Source: Bradyrhizobium sp.
GTDB taxonomy: Bacteria; Pseudomonadota; Alphaproteobacteria; Rhizobiales; Xanthobacteraceae
Assembly: GCF_004799405.1 (NCBI RefSeq)
Contig: NZ_SSMW01000153.1
Span: 2,501-53,630, forward strand
Direction: 5' to 3'
Length of the DNA: 51,130 nt
Position 1 is the stretch's first letter. Each line of letters begins with the position of its first letter. Below the pieces are notes generated by a model. That model was not told the DNA's origin and ran no database searches. It saw nothing but the letters and a program-made list of their open reading frames with translations. The position numbers and the translations under genes are program-made. Of this stretch, positions 1-8,431 are shown piece after piece.

Positions 1-891
1 ATCCGCGGCGTAGTCGTTCGGCGCTTCCAGCACCACATAGACGCCCCAGCGCAAATCGCGGAACACCGGCCGGCCGTCGCGTTCCAGCGACGACACCACT
101 TCGACCACGCCGGATTTCTCCAGCACGCCGCCCTTGTCGTGCGGCCGCATCACATGCGGCAGATCGTCGACGCCGCAGGGCGGAAACAACAGGCCGCCGG
201 CCGGCACGTCGAGGCCGGTGGCGTTGGCGATCGCGGCCATTTCGATCGCGGATTTGGTGCCGTCGAGAAACGAGTTGAACATCTGCGGATTCATGCCGGC
301 GGACTGCGCCTCGCCGGCCGTCAGCCCGTAATGGCTCCAGACCTCGGCCGGCGTCACGTCGTGATAGGCCGGCAAATATTTGGTGCCCTTGCCGGCGGCG
401 ACCACGCGGAATCCGGTCGCGCGGGCCCAGTCCACCATCTCGGCGGTCAGCGCCGGCTGGTCGCCATAGGCCAGCGAATAGACCACGCCGGCCTGGCGGC
501 CTTCTTCCGCGAGCAACGGGCCCGCCAGCACATCGGCCTCGACATTGACCATCACGATATGCTTGCCGGCGGCAATCGCCGCGCGCGCATGCCTGATGCC
601 GACCGCCGGATTGCCGGTGGCTTCCACGATCACCTCGACAGCGCCGGAGGTCGCCCTGCCGGCGTCGGCGGTGAAGGTGGTCGCCGCGATCCGCGCGGCG
701 TCCCAGCCAACCGTGCGGCAGGCCTCCCGCGCCCGCTCCGGATCGAGGTCGACGATCACCGGCACCTCGAGTCCCGGCGTATGCGGCACCTGCGACAGGA
801 ACATCGAGCCGAATTTGCCGGCGCCGATCAGCGCGACACGAACCGGTTTTCCGGCCGCGCGGCGGGCGTTGAGCAGGTGGTGAAGGTTCAT
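1..891 (-). CDS. COG4091-type NAD(P)-dependent oxidoreductase (homoserine dehydrogenase-like), C-terminus outside window
   Basis: The reading frame starts at the ATG at 891 (MNLHHLLNARRAAGKPVRVA) and is still open at base 1, so about 297 residues of the N-terminal part are visible. A Rossmann nucleotide-binding motif VALIGAGKFGSMF lies at about residues 19-31. The following region (IVEATGNPAVG, then a YGDQPALTAEMVDWARATGF segment) is typical of COG4091, the 'predicted homoserine dehydrogenase' group, which usually ends in an SAF domain; that end would lie left of the window. Members are annotated loosely and the true substrate is not known. The frame is open throughout, with strong GC3 bias. 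The next gene on the same strand is the dioxygenase at 1076-1876, separated by a palindromic repeat, so co-transcription is possible but not shown. Confidence 0.85.
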   Translation of the reverse strand, partial: MNLHHLLNARRAAGKPVRVALIGAGKFGSMFLSQVPHTPGLEVPVIVDLDPERAREACRTVGWDAARIAATTFTADAGRATSGAVEVIVEATGNPAVGIRHARAAIAAGKHIVMVNVEADVLAGPLLAEEGRQAGVVYSLAYGDQPALTAEMVDWARATGFRVVAAGKGTKYLPAYHDVTPAEVWSHYGLTAGEAQSAGMNPQMFNSFLDGTKSAIEMAAIANATGLDVPAGGLLFPPCGVDDLPHVMRPHDKGGVLEKSGVVEVVSSLERDGRPVFRDLRWGVYVVLEAPNDYAAD

Positions 892-950
892 GAGAGGGAC
901 GATCCGGCTGGCTGGAATGATGTTACGGTCGGAAGGCAGCAGCGGTGCGC

Positions 951-1069
951 TCCCTCTCCGATCGGAAGAGGGCCGGGGTGAGGGGTTCAGGCCTTATCGT
1001 TCGGCCTTAACCCCTCACCCGGATCGCATCTGATGATGCGATCCGACCCCTCCCGATCGGAGAGGTGAA
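951..1069. repeat. Composite palindromic intergenic repeat, family A, copy 1
   Basis: About 119 bases hold three nested or adjacent inverted pairs: an outer CCTCTCC/GGAGAGG type arm, a central GGTGAGGGGTT / AACCCCTCACC pair around a short loop, and a GGATCGCAT / ATGCGATCC pair. The same modules in the same order recur, inverted, at 30534-30650. Such elements are common between genes in Bradyrhizobium-like genomes. It lies between two minus-strand genes and could act as a transcript-end structure. Confidence 0.8.
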
Positions 1070-1075
1070 GCAGAA

Positions 1076-1876
1076 TTACTCCGCCGCCTGGCGATGGCTG
1101 CGCGCAAGCCGGAGCAGCGCATCGTCCTTTACGGTCTGGATCGGCGTAAAATCGCGATGTGCGATGAACTCCGGCCGGGTCGGGGTGCGGATATAGTTCG
1201 AAACGGCGTTGAGCGTGAGGTAGACGATCTTGCGCGGATACGGCGTGATGTTGCCGGCCGAGCCGTGCACCAGGTTGCCGTGGAACATCAGCATGCCGCC
1301 GGCCTTTCCGGTCGGCGCGACGATGCCGCCTTCCCTCACCAGCCGCGTCACCGTTTCCTCGTCCAGCGTCCACAGCGGATAGGAGGTGGTCTCGAGGTCG
1401 TGCGCCGCCTTGAGATCGCCGGCGGTCTGGCTCTTCGGCACCAGCATCAGCGGGCCGTTGATCGGCATCACCTCGTCGAGAAAGATCGCGATGTTCATCG
1501 CCCGCGGCTCCGGCATGCCGTCGTCGCGCTTCCAGGTGCCGTAATCCTGGTGCCATTGCCAGACGTCGCCGGTAAAGGCGGATTTGGCGTTGATCTTGTA
1601 CTGGTGCATGTAGACCTTCTCGCCGAAGATCTGTTCCACCGGATCGATCATGCGCGGATGCGCGCCGAGCAGGCCGAACGCTTCGTTGTAGAGATGGGCT
1701 GCGAAGGCGGTGCGCGGCGCGCCGCTCTTTTCGCGCCATACCTCCGGGCGGTCGGTGTCGTAGATACCCTCCGCCTCATGCGCCAGCAGCGCTACTTCCT
1801 CGCGGCTGAACAGTTCGGGAAGAAACAGCCAGCCTTCCCGGTTGAAGTCGTCGATCTGTTGCTGGGTCAATTTCAT
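1076..1876 (-). CDS. Phytanoyl-CoA dioxygenase (PhyH) superfamily, EctD-like Fe(II)/2-oxoglutarate oxygenase
   Basis: The 266-residue protein starts MKLTQQQIDDFNREGWLFLP, and its ATG is preceded by a GGAGGATA ribosome site. The non-heme iron triad is visible as H109-x-D111 in WQWHQDYGTW and H204 in NLVHGSAGN, with R215 a likely 2-oxoglutarate contact. The stretch around residues 108-146 (WHQDYGTW...DDGMP...NGPLMLVP) closely resembles the EctD ectoine hydroxylase signature. No ectABC genes occur in the window, so the substrate may not be ectoine; a different hydroxylation is equally possible. The N-terminal opening (FNREGWLFLP) is also family-typical. It is probably read with, or just before, the COG4091 gene downstream. 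Fold call is firm; substrate is unknown. Confidence 0.88.
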   Translation of the reverse strand: MKLTQQQIDDFNREGWLFLPELFSREEVALLAHEAEGIYDTDRPEVWREKSGAPRTAFAAHLYNEAFGLLGAHPRMIDPVEQIFGEKVYMHQYKINAKSAFTGDVWQWHQDYGTWKRDDGMPEPRAMNIAIFLDEVMPINGPLMLVPKSQTAGDLKAAHDLETTSYPLWTLDEETVTRLVREGGIVAPTGKAGGMLMFHGNLVHGSAGNITPYPRKIVYLTLNAVSNYIRTPTRPEFIAHRDFTPIQTVKDDALLRLARSHRQAAE

Positions 1877-2100
1877 GGCGTATCCTCCCTGGGATATTTT
1901 AGCACGGATTTCATTTCTTCTTGCCGGGTTCGGTCAACATCCGCGTCATCGGGTAAAGCTGCGGTACGATCGAGCCGGTATTGATATATCCGTCGCGGGC
2001 GCGATGGCAGGCGTTTCATCGTGGAATTCCTTGATGGCAGATTAGCATCGGGCCGGACGTTTACCAACCGGGCGATGGCGCAGCGCAATAACCGTTGCGT

Positions 2101-2907
2101 TCACCCTGCCGCCAGAAATTCCAGCACGATTTTACTGAATTCCTCGGGTGCCTGCTCGAACATCCAGTGGCCGGCGCCCGCTATCATCGCGGTCTTTGCG
2201 CCGGGAACATGCGCCGAGAGCGCGCGCAGCACCGCCGGTAGCGGCCCCCTGGTGTCGGCGCCGCCGACGAACAGCGTCGGCGTCCTGATCGATTCCGCCT
2301 GCTGCCTGGTATAGGGCTGGCGATTTTCGCCGACCTGTCCGATCAGGGTGTAGACGTTGTCGCGTAGCTGCTGTTTGGGTGCCGCCGGCAGGCGCCCCCA
2401 CGCGCCTTCGCCCTCGATCGTATCGAAGAAAAGCATCAGCCCGCCCTCGATGTCACCCTCTTTGACCCTTTCTGCCGATGCGGCGAACCGCGACACACGT
2501 TGCGAGAGTCCGGCGGCAGGATCGAGCGATAGGTCCAGTTCGCCGCCGGGTTCGGCCAGCACCATCCTGCGCAGCAAATCGGGCCGCTGCTGCGCGACGC
2601 GAAACGCGATATGTCCGCCGCGCGAATGTCCCATCAGGTCCAGCGGCTTGTCCGCGAATTTCTCGATGAAGGCGATCACGTCGGCGACATGCTGCGCCAT
2701 CAGATAGTCATTGCCGACGCCGTCCCAATGCTCGGGGAAAAAGCGCCGCAGGGAAACCGAGATCACGCGACGCTGCTTCGACAGCGGCCCGTACACCGCC
2801 GACCAGGTGCGGAAATCACCGAGCGTGCCATGGACGCAGACCAGCGGCGGCCCCTTTCCGACCTCGAGGTAGGCCATGTCGTATCCGTTGACGGCAAGCG
2901 TTTGCAT
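2101..2907 (-). CDS. Alpha/beta hydrolase, tandem copy 2
   Basis: The 268-residue alpha/beta-hydrolase-fold protein starts at MQTLAVNGYDMAYLEVG. The reading frame runs further upstream without a stop, but homology begins at this Met and the sister gene at 2946-3758 begins in the same way. The oxyanion segment VCVHGTLGDF is near residue 26, the nucleophile elbow GHSRGG is near residue 98, the acidic residue is in VGGADTRG and the catalytic His in GAGHWMF. The two tandem copies align over their full length and are clearly paralogues. Copy 1 ends 38 bases before this start, so both are likely in one transcript. Substrate cannot be told; ester or haloalkane-type hydrolysis is the family range. 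Confidence 0.88.
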   Translation of the reverse strand: MQTLAVNGYDMAYLEVGKGPPLVCVHGTLGDFRTWSAVYGPLSKQRRVISVSLRRFFPEHWDGVGNDYLMAQHVADVIAFIEKFADKPLDLMGHSRGGHIAFRVAQQRPDLLRRMVLAEPGGELDLSLDPAAGLSQRVSRFAASAERVKEGDIEGGLMLFFDTIEGEGAWGRLPAAPKQQLRDNVYTLIGQVGENRQPYTRQQAESIRTPTLFVGGADTRGPLPAVLRALSAHVPGAKTAMIAGAGHWMFEQAPEEFSKIVLEFLAAG

Positions 2908-2945
2908 GGGACACCAGGAAATGTGATAGGGGGCACATGGTGGCT

Positions 2946-3758
2946 TTACGGCGCACCCAGAAACTCCAGCACGATCTTGCAAAATTGGTGCGGCGCCTGT
3001 TCGAACATCGGGTGGGTGGTGTTGGGGATCATCACCGTCCTTGAATTGGGAACGTGGGCGGCAAGCGTGTGCAGCACATGCGGCAGCGATCCCCTGGTCC
3101 TGGCGCCGCCGATGAACAGGGTCGGCATCGCGATCGCTTCGGCATCGGCCTTCGAGAAAGGCGGGCGCCGGTCGCGGGCTTGCCCGACCAGCGTGTAGGC
3201 GTTGTCGCGCAATTGCTGTTTCGGCATCGCCGGCAGCCGTGCCCACTTGCCGGGACCTTCGATCGCCTCGAAGAACAGTTTTAGCCCACCCTCGACGTCG
3301 CCGGCAGCGATCAGGCTGGCTGCAGCCGCGACCCTCGCGGCAAGCGGCGACGGCCCTGGTGCCGCGGTGGGGTCGAGCGTGGCATCGAGCTCGCCGCCGG
3401 GTTCGGCCAGGATCAGCCGGCGCAACAGATCGGGCCGCCTTTGCGCGACCCGTAACGAGACGTGCCCGCCGCGCGAATGCCCCATCAGGTCGACCGGCCC
3501 AGCGTTCAGTTGCTCGATGAAGCCGATCATGTCCTCGACGTGCTGCGCGATCGAATAGGTGTCGCCCACGCCATCCCACCGCTCGGGGAAAAAGTGCCGC
3601 AAGGACACCGCGATCACGCGGTGTTTTTGTGATAGCGGTCCCAGCACGCAGAACCAGCTCCGAAAATCGTTGAGCGAGCCGTGTACGCACACCAGCGGCG
3701 GGCCCTCCCCGACCTCCAGATAGGCCATGTCGGTGCCGTTGACGGGAAGGGTTTGCAT
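2946..3758 (-). CDS. Alpha/beta hydrolase, tandem copy 1
   Basis: The 270-residue protein starts at MQTLPVNGTDMAYLEVGEG. The frame is open far upstream, but the start shared with its paralogue decides the choice. Visible elements are the oxyanion loop VCVHGSLNDF, nucleophile elbow GHSRGGH, acid in GGARTRG and His in NTTHPMF. It is the promoter-proximal member of the tandem pair and is divergent from ogt, so the 240 bases 3759-3998 should carry both promoters. Differences between the copies concentrate in the cap region after the nucleophile, consistent with altered substrate range after duplication (inference). Confidence 0.88.
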   Translation of the reverse strand: MQTLPVNGTDMAYLEVGEGPPLVCVHGSLNDFRSWFCVLGPLSQKHRVIAVSLRHFFPERWDGVGDTYSIAQHVEDMIGFIEQLNAGPVDLMGHSRGGHVSLRVAQRRPDLLRRLILAEPGGELDATLDPTAAPGPSPLAARVAAAASLIAAGDVEGGLKLFFEAIEGPGKWARLPAMPKQQLRDNAYTLVGQARDRRPPFSKADAEAIAMPTLFIGGARTRGSLPHVLHTLAAHVPNSRTVMIPNTTHPMFEQAPHQFCKIVLEFLGAP

Positions 3759-3998
3759 GGGGACTCGGGCGGGGCAGGCGGAAGGCGAATGCGGATCATT
3801 CCATGAAATCCGGCAAATGCCTACTAACCGGGCTCGCCCGCGTAGCTCAGCCCCGGAATGACGGAGGCGAGCGTCATCCTGTGTATGCCGCCGGTTCCGT
3901 CGGATTTCGGGTGGATCGCAACAATTTCCAAGCCTAGATTCCCTGCCAGCACGGAATATCCAGTTCACACCATGGAGCCACAAGATTTGGAGCCAGCC

Positions 3999-4541
3999 AT
4001 GACAGAGCAGCATTTTGCGTTATTCGACACCGCGATCGGCCCTTGCGGCATCGTGTGGGGCGCGCGCGGCGTGGTCGCCGTGCAATTGCCGATGTCGAGC
4101 GAGGACAAGACCCGCGGCCGCATCCATCAGCGCTATGGCGACATTGCCGAGGCGCCGCCGCCGACCGAGGTACAAAGCGCGATTGACGGGATGGTGGAGT
4201 TGCTCGCGGGCAAACCCAACGATCTGTCGGACGTCGTGCTCGATCTCGACGGCGTTCCCGAATTCAACCGCGGCGTCTACGATATTGCGCGCACCATTCC
4301 GCCGGGCAAGACGCTGACCTATGGCGATATCGCCAGGCGGCTCGGCGGCGTCGAGCTGTCACGCGACGTCGGCCAGGCGCTCGGGCGCAATCCCTGTCCG
4401 ATCGTGGTGCCTTGCCACCGCGTGCTCGCCGCCGGCGGCAAGCCCGGCGGATTTTCCGCCAATGGCGGCGTGGTGACCAAACTCAAAATGCTTGCGATCG
4501 AGGGCGCAGTGGTCAATCACACGCCGAGCCTGTTCGACTGA
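3999..4541 (+). CDS. ogt: Methylated-DNA--protein-cysteine S-methyltransferase
   Basis: This repairs O6-methylguanine by irreversible transfer of the alkyl group to its own cysteine. The acceptor motif PCHRV is present with Cys139-His140, preceded by NPCPIVV, and the C-terminal LAIEG supplies the conserved Glu near 168. The chosen ATG at 3999 has GGAG seven bases upstream; an in-frame ATG at 3972 (MEPQDLEPAM...) is possible but lacks such a site. At 180 residues it has the usual single-domain Ogt length and no Ada regulatory domain. It converges with the serine hydrolase gene, 27 bases apart. Confidence 0.93.
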   Translation: MTEQHFALFDTAIGPCGIVWGARGVVAVQLPMSSEDKTRGRIHQRYGDIAEAPPPTEVQSAIDGMVELLAGKPNDLSDVVLDLDGVPEFNRGVYDIARTIPPGKTLTYGDIARRLGGVELSRDVGQALGRNPCPIVVPCHRVLAAGGKPGGFSANGGVVTKLKMLAIEGAVVNHTPSLFD

Positions 4542-4568
4542 GGTGATGTCGCCGGCTGCATCGACGCG

Positions 4569-5732
4569 TTATCTGTCGCGGATGGACGGAATCACAAAAT
4601 TGGAAAGGATGTCGATCTCCGCATGACCCTGGTGCCCGCTGAAGTAGAGGCCGGATGTCATCATCACGACGAGATCGAGCTCGGGAACAACGAAGATGCG
4701 CTGGCCGCCCTGTCCCATGGCGGCAATCCACGTGACTTCCTTGCCTTCCGAAAGCGTGCGGCCGAGCCACCACTGATAGCCGTAGAAGAACAAATCGCCG
4801 AAGTAGCCGATGGCCTGAAAACGCGGGGCGGTGGATTGCGCGATCCATGCCGCCGGGACGACTTGCCGGCCTTCCCACACGCCGCGATTGAGCACGAGCT
4901 GTCCGAGCTTCGCGGCGTCGCGCGGCCGGAGACGAAGGCCGATGGCCGCCGCAATCTTCCCGTTGGTTGGATAAGTCTTCCATTCCCAGTCGGTGATGCT
5001 GAGCGGCTGGAACAAAGTTTCGCGGGCAAAGGCTTGCAATGACTTCCCGGAAACGCGTTCGATGATGTTGCTCAGCAGATCGGTGCCGCCGCCGTTATAG
5101 GTCCAGATTGTGTCAGGCGGCCCGGCGATCGGCTTCGCCAAAATGTACTGAAGCGGGTTGGCGTCCGCGCCAAGGTGAGGCTCGTCGTTGCCGGGATCGG
5201 TCCAGGCGAGGTTCTCGTTCCACTTGATACCGGATGACATCGTCAGGAGATGGCGAAGGGTGATGCCGTCCCAGCCTGGCGTCTTGAGCGCCGAAAATTC
5301 CGGGAAGAATTTGACCACGGGTTCATCGACGCCGGCGATCAGCTTGCGGTCGATTGCGATGCCTATCAGCAGCGAGATAACGCTCTTGGAAGCCGAGCGC
5401 ATATCGTGTCTGGTGGTCGCGTCATGGTCGTATTGTCCCGGCACATCCCAGCGCTCGTCATAGCCTGCGAAATATTGCTCGAACACCAGTTCACCATGAC
5501 GGACGATGACGACGGCATGAACGTCGGCTTCGGTATCCTTCAGCCGGGCGGCAATGCCGCATAGCCGTGCGCCATCAAGGCCGGCGCTTTCGGGCGAGGC
5601 TGCGATCCAGCCGTCGTCCAATGCGGCCGGAGTGCCACAAACCGGATTGGTCTCGGCCAGTGTACCGGAGGCAATGACCGCGAAGACCGCGGCGAAGCCG
5701 AGACGCCGTAGTTGATCGAGGCGGTCGCGCAT
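4569..5732 (-). CDS. Secreted serine hydrolase, class C beta-lactamase fold
   Basis: The 387-residue protein starts MRDRLDQLRRLGFAAVFAVI and has a Sec-type signal peptide that probably ends near ...SGTLAETN. The S-x-x-K active-site motif is visible as SASKSV, followed by the second-motif Tyr in TYNGGGTD. Family members are periplasmic esterases, D-amino-acid peptidases or penicillin-recognising enzymes, and true beta-lactamase activity is not implied. The gene ends the minus-strand series that begins with the FAH and GST genes: the GST stop is 10 bases before this ATG, which suggests translational coupling. Confidence 0.88.
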   Translation of the reverse strand: MRDRLDQLRRLGFAAVFAVIASGTLAETNPVCGTPAALDDGWIAASPESAGLDGARLCGIAARLKDTEADVHAVVIVRHGELVFEQYFAGYDERWDVPGQYDHDATTRHDMRSASKSVISLLIGIAIDRKLIAGVDEPVVKFFPEFSALKTPGWDGITLRHLLTMSSGIKWNENLAWTDPGNDEPHLGADANPLQYILAKPIAGPPDTIWTYNGGGTDLLSNIIERVSGKSLQAFARETLFQPLSITDWEWKTYPTNGKIAAAIGLRLRPRDAAKLGQLVLNRGVWEGRQVVPAAWIAQSTAPRFQAIGYFGDLFFYGYQWWLGRTLSEGKEVTWIAAMGQGGQRIFVVPELDLVVMMTSGLYFSGHQGHAEIDILSNFVIPSIRDR

Positions 5733-5742
5733 GGCTGCGGCG

Positions 5743-6357
5743 TTACGCCGGCGGCGGCAGCGAGATCTTGACCGAAGGTCGCGTCAGCATCTTTTCGTGG
5801 AAAGCATCGAGCTTCGGATAGGCCTTGCGCCAGCCGCAATCGGGAAAGCGGAAATCGGCATAGCCGAGCACGCAGACCAGCGCGATCTGCGAGATGTCGA
5901 GCGGCCGTGACAGCATGTCGGCTTGCTTCTCGAACCGCGCCATGCCGTTCCACGCCCGGTGCCAGTGATCGTCGCTCCACGCCTGCCAGCGCAGTTCCTG
6001 CGGCCGCACCATCCGCTCATAGCGGCACAGCAGCATCGAATCGAGCATGCCTTGCAGCAGGGAATGGTCGCTCTTGACCTTCCATTTGACGGCGCCGGAT
6101 GCCGGAACGAGCTTTCCGCCGCCGGCCAACTCATCAAGATATTCGACGATGACGTAGGAATCGACGATCACCTCGCCATTGTCCAGGATCAGCGCCGGCA
6201 GCTTCTTCACCGGATTGATCTGCGAGTATTCTTCATTGAGCTGGCCCGGCACCACGGTGGCCGGAATGAATTCGATTTTGTCGATCAGGCCGAGTTCGAT
6301 CGCGGCGATGCGGACCTTGCGGGCGAACGGCGAAGCGGGAGAGTAGGTCAGTTTCAT
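5743..6357 (-). CDS. Glutathione S-transferase family protein
   Basis: This is a soluble GST of 204 residues. The N-terminal thioredoxin-like domain begins MKLTYSPASPFARKVRIAAI, with the Ser/Arg pattern used for the glutathione thiol, and VKKLPALILDNGE followed by DSYVIVEYLDEL is the cis-Pro and Glu/Ser glutathione-binding segment. The all-alpha C-terminal domain follows. The frame is open upstream to about 6438, but the GST homology starts at this ATG. Being between a fumarylacetoacetate-hydrolase-like gene and a secreted hydrolase, it may take part in aromatic-ring catabolism, where GSTs isomerise maleyl compounds (inference only). Confidence 0.9.
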   Translation of the reverse strand: MKLTYSPASPFARKVRIAAIELGLIDKIEFIPATVVPGQLNEEYSQINPVKKLPALILDNGEVIVDSYVIVEYLDELAGGGKLVPASGAVKWKVKSDHSLLQGMLDSMLLCRYERMVRPQELRWQAWSDDHWHRAWNGMARFEKQADMLSRPLDISQIALVCVLGYADFRFPDCGWRKAYPKLDAFHEKMLTRPSVKISLPPPA

Positions 6358-6375
6358 GGAGTGTTCCTTTTTCTC

Positions 6376-6452
6376 CGTCATGGCCGGACAAAAGTGCCAA
6401 GCGCGCCTTCGCACTAAACGTCCTGAAGGACGGGACAAACCCGGCCATGACG
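6376..6452. repeat. Palindromic intergenic repeat, CGTCATGGCCGG type
   Basis: The outer arms CGTCATGGCCGG (6376) and CCGGCCATGACG (to 6452) are perfect inverted copies. They enclose a second stem (CGTCCTGAAGGACG). Reduced forms of the same unit occur at 25643-25660 and 28581-28610. It fills the gap between the FAH and GST genes, within what could be one transcript. Confidence 0.75.
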
Positions 6453-6479
6453 AATTTTACAAATACGCGTGCATGATCC

Positions 6480-7322
6480 TCAAGCGGCGACGATTTCCTG
6501 CCGCTGCTCGCCAAGCCCTTCGATGCCGAGGGTGACGACGTCGCCGACGTTGAGGAACTTGGGCGGCTTCATGCCGGCGCCGACGCCGGGCGGCGTGCCG
6601 GTCGTGATGATGTCGCCGGGCAGCAGGGTAAGAAAGGTCGAGACGTAGGCAATGCACTTCGCGATGGTGAAGATCATGGTCGAGGTCGATCCGGTCTGGC
6701 AGCGCTTGCCGTTGACGTCGAGCCACATCGAGAGCTTCTGCACGTCCGGTATTTCGTCCTTGGTGACCAGCCACGGGCCGAGCGGACCGAAGGTGTCGTG
6801 CGATTTTCCCTTGGTCCATTGTCCGCCGCGTTCCTGCTGGAAGTAGCGTTCGGAGACGTCGTTGCAGACGCAGTAGCCGGCGACGTGATTGAGCGCGTCG
6901 GCCTCGGAGACATATTTGGCGCGGGTGCCGATGATGGCGGCGATTTCGACTTCCCAGTCGAGCTTCTTGGATTCCCGCGGCTTCTCGACCGGATCGTTGG
7001 GGCCGCTGAGGCTGGTGTTGGCCTTCAGGAAGAAGATCGGCTCGGGCGGAATTGGGTTTCCGGTCTCCTTGGCATGATCGACATAGTTCAGGCCGATGGC
7101 GACGAATTTCGAGAGGCCGGTAACCGGCGCGCCGAGCCGCGGCTTGCCGTCCACGGCGGGCAGCTTGGCGGCGTCGAGACCGGCGAGCTTGGCCAAGGAG
7201 GCCGGCGCATAGGCCTCGCCATTGAGGTCCTTCACATGCGCCGACAGATCGCGCAGTTGACCCGATTTATCGATCAGGCCGGGCTTTTCCTGGCCAATCG
7301 CCCCATACCGAACAAGCTTCAT
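6480..7322 (-). CDS. Fumarylacetoacetate hydrolase family protein
   Basis: The 280-residue FAH-domain enzyme binds a divalent metal through the acidic residues of DWEVEIAAI and the Asp in CNDVSER; the TTGTPPGVG loop near residue 245 is the family's C-terminal signature. The ATG at 7322 lies 8 bases after AGGGAG; an ATG at 7328 and a GTG at 7331 are in frame but too close to that site. Family activities include C-C bond hydrolysis and isomerisation or decarboxylation in homoprotocatechuate-type pathways, and members near 280 residues are often diketo-acid hydrolases. The exact substrate is not clear. It probably leads a unit with the GST and serine hydrolase genes. Confidence 0.9.
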   Translation of the reverse strand: MKLVRYGAIGQEKPGLIDKSGQLRDLSAHVKDLNGEAYAPASLAKLAGLDAAKLPAVDGKPRLGAPVTGLSKFVAIGLNYVDHAKETGNPIPPEPIFFLKANTSLSGPNDPVEKPRESKKLDWEVEIAAIIGTRAKYVSEADALNHVAGYCVCNDVSERYFQQERGGQWTKGKSHDTFGPLGPWLVTKDEIPDVQKLSMWLDVNGKRCQTGSTSTMIFTIAKCIAYVSTFLTLLPGDIITTGTPPGVGAGMKPPKFLNVGDVVTLGIEGLGEQRQEIVAA

Positions 7323-7466
7323 TTTCATCACTCCCTGACGTGGTTTTGGTTACTTGGATGCTTCATGGAACAGCACGCGGGGAAATTCAACTGCTGACTG
7401 CGCGCCGCATGGCAGGTCCCTTATCCGAAAAGCGCATGGGGGAAGTAACGGCTCCGGGATCATGCC

Positions 7467-8309
7467 CTAAACGATGAATTTGAAGGCGTCGCCGTCGCGC
7501 CGGATGCGGCCGCCGTTGAAATGGCCGCCGATCACCAGCGTCGGCCTGTCGGCAAGACGCGAGAACAATTCGCGCCGTGTCACCGCCGAGCGCACCGGAT
7601 CGGAGTCCGCGGTCGACGACCAGTCGAGATGCGCCATCTGGCAGGGATGATGGGCGACGTCGCCCATCAGCAGGGCGTCTTCGCCGTCGGACTGGATGTG
7701 AAGGCTCATATGGCCGGGGCTGTGGCCGGGCGTCGGGATCAGGGTGATTTCATCGCCAATTTTGGCGTCGCTGGCGACGAGGTCGGCCTTGCCGGCATCG
7801 GCGAGGGGTTGCACCGAGTCATTGAAGACAGCCACCTTGTCGGACTCGTCGCGGTGGTCGCGCCAATGCTCGTATTCGGTTTTGCCGAACACATAACGCG
7901 CGTTGGCGAAGGTCGGCACCCATTTGCCGCCCTCGAGCCGGGTGTTCCAGCCGACATGGTCGACATGCAGATGCGTGCAGAGCACGGTGTCGATGCTGTC
8001 GGGCGCAAAGCCGGCCGCCGTCATGGTCTCGAGGAACGGCTCCTGGCGGTTGTTCCAGGTCGGAACCTTGCGGCCTTCCTTGTCGTTGCCAAGACCGGTA
8101 TCGACCACGATCCGCCGCGAGGGCGTCTCGACCACCAGCGAGTGGATCGACATTTTGAGACGGCCCTCGTCGGTGGCGAAATGGGGAATCAGCCAGGGCA
8201 ATTTCCGGATTTCTTCATTACTGGCCAGGGGCAGTATAAATTTCGTGCTGCCGATCGTCTCCAGTTCGACGATTTTCGTGATTTTGACCTTGCCCACTTT
8301 CCAGTGCAT
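7467..8309 (-). CDS. Metallo-beta-lactamase fold hydrolase
   Basis: The 280-residue protein has the zinc motif H-x-H-x-D-H as H113, H115, D117, H118 in CTHLHVDHVGWN. Further ligands appear in PGHSPGHMS, MGDVAHHP and the terminal GGHFNGG. Start: MHWKVGKVKI at 8309 is preceded by AGGGAA with 7-base spacing; the frame stays open to 8393 but that part lacks family resemblance. Lactonases, sulfatases and quorum-quenching enzymes share this layout, so only a hydrolase call is safe. It is divergent from the DUF3775 gene. Confidence 0.88.
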   Translation of the reverse strand: MHWKVGKVKITKIVELETIGSTKFILPLASNEEIRKLPWLIPHFATDEGRLKMSIHSLVVETPSRRIVVDTGLGNDKEGRKVPTWNNRQEPFLETMTAAGFAPDSIDTVLCTHLHVDHVGWNTRLEGGKWVPTFANARYVFGKTEYEHWRDHRDESDKVAVFNDSVQPLADAGKADLVASDAKIGDEITLIPTPGHSPGHMSLHIQSDGEDALLMGDVAHHPCQMAHLDWSSTADSDPVRSAVTRRELFSRLADRPTLVIGGHFNGGRIRRDGDAFKFIV

Positions 8310-8431
8310 CCGGCGCTTCCCTGAAAATCCGCTTGTTGGAGGGCGAAAGATGCTGGTTTCCGCAAGCCTGTGCAATGGATCATCCGGCGGCATCGGGCGT
8401 TATCGGGGAAAGCCTGCCCAAGGAGCGCGCG

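Noticed and set aside
1873..2088. 71-codon minus frame upstream of the dioxygenase
   Set aside because: Arg/Pro-rich with no family resemblance, and it overlaps the dioxygenase ribosome site; typical of chance frames in GC-rich DNA.
2908..4013. Upstream extensions of the two alpha/beta hydrolase frames
   Set aside because: The extension of copy 2 is only the shadow of copy 1, and both paralogues share the start MQTL.VNG.
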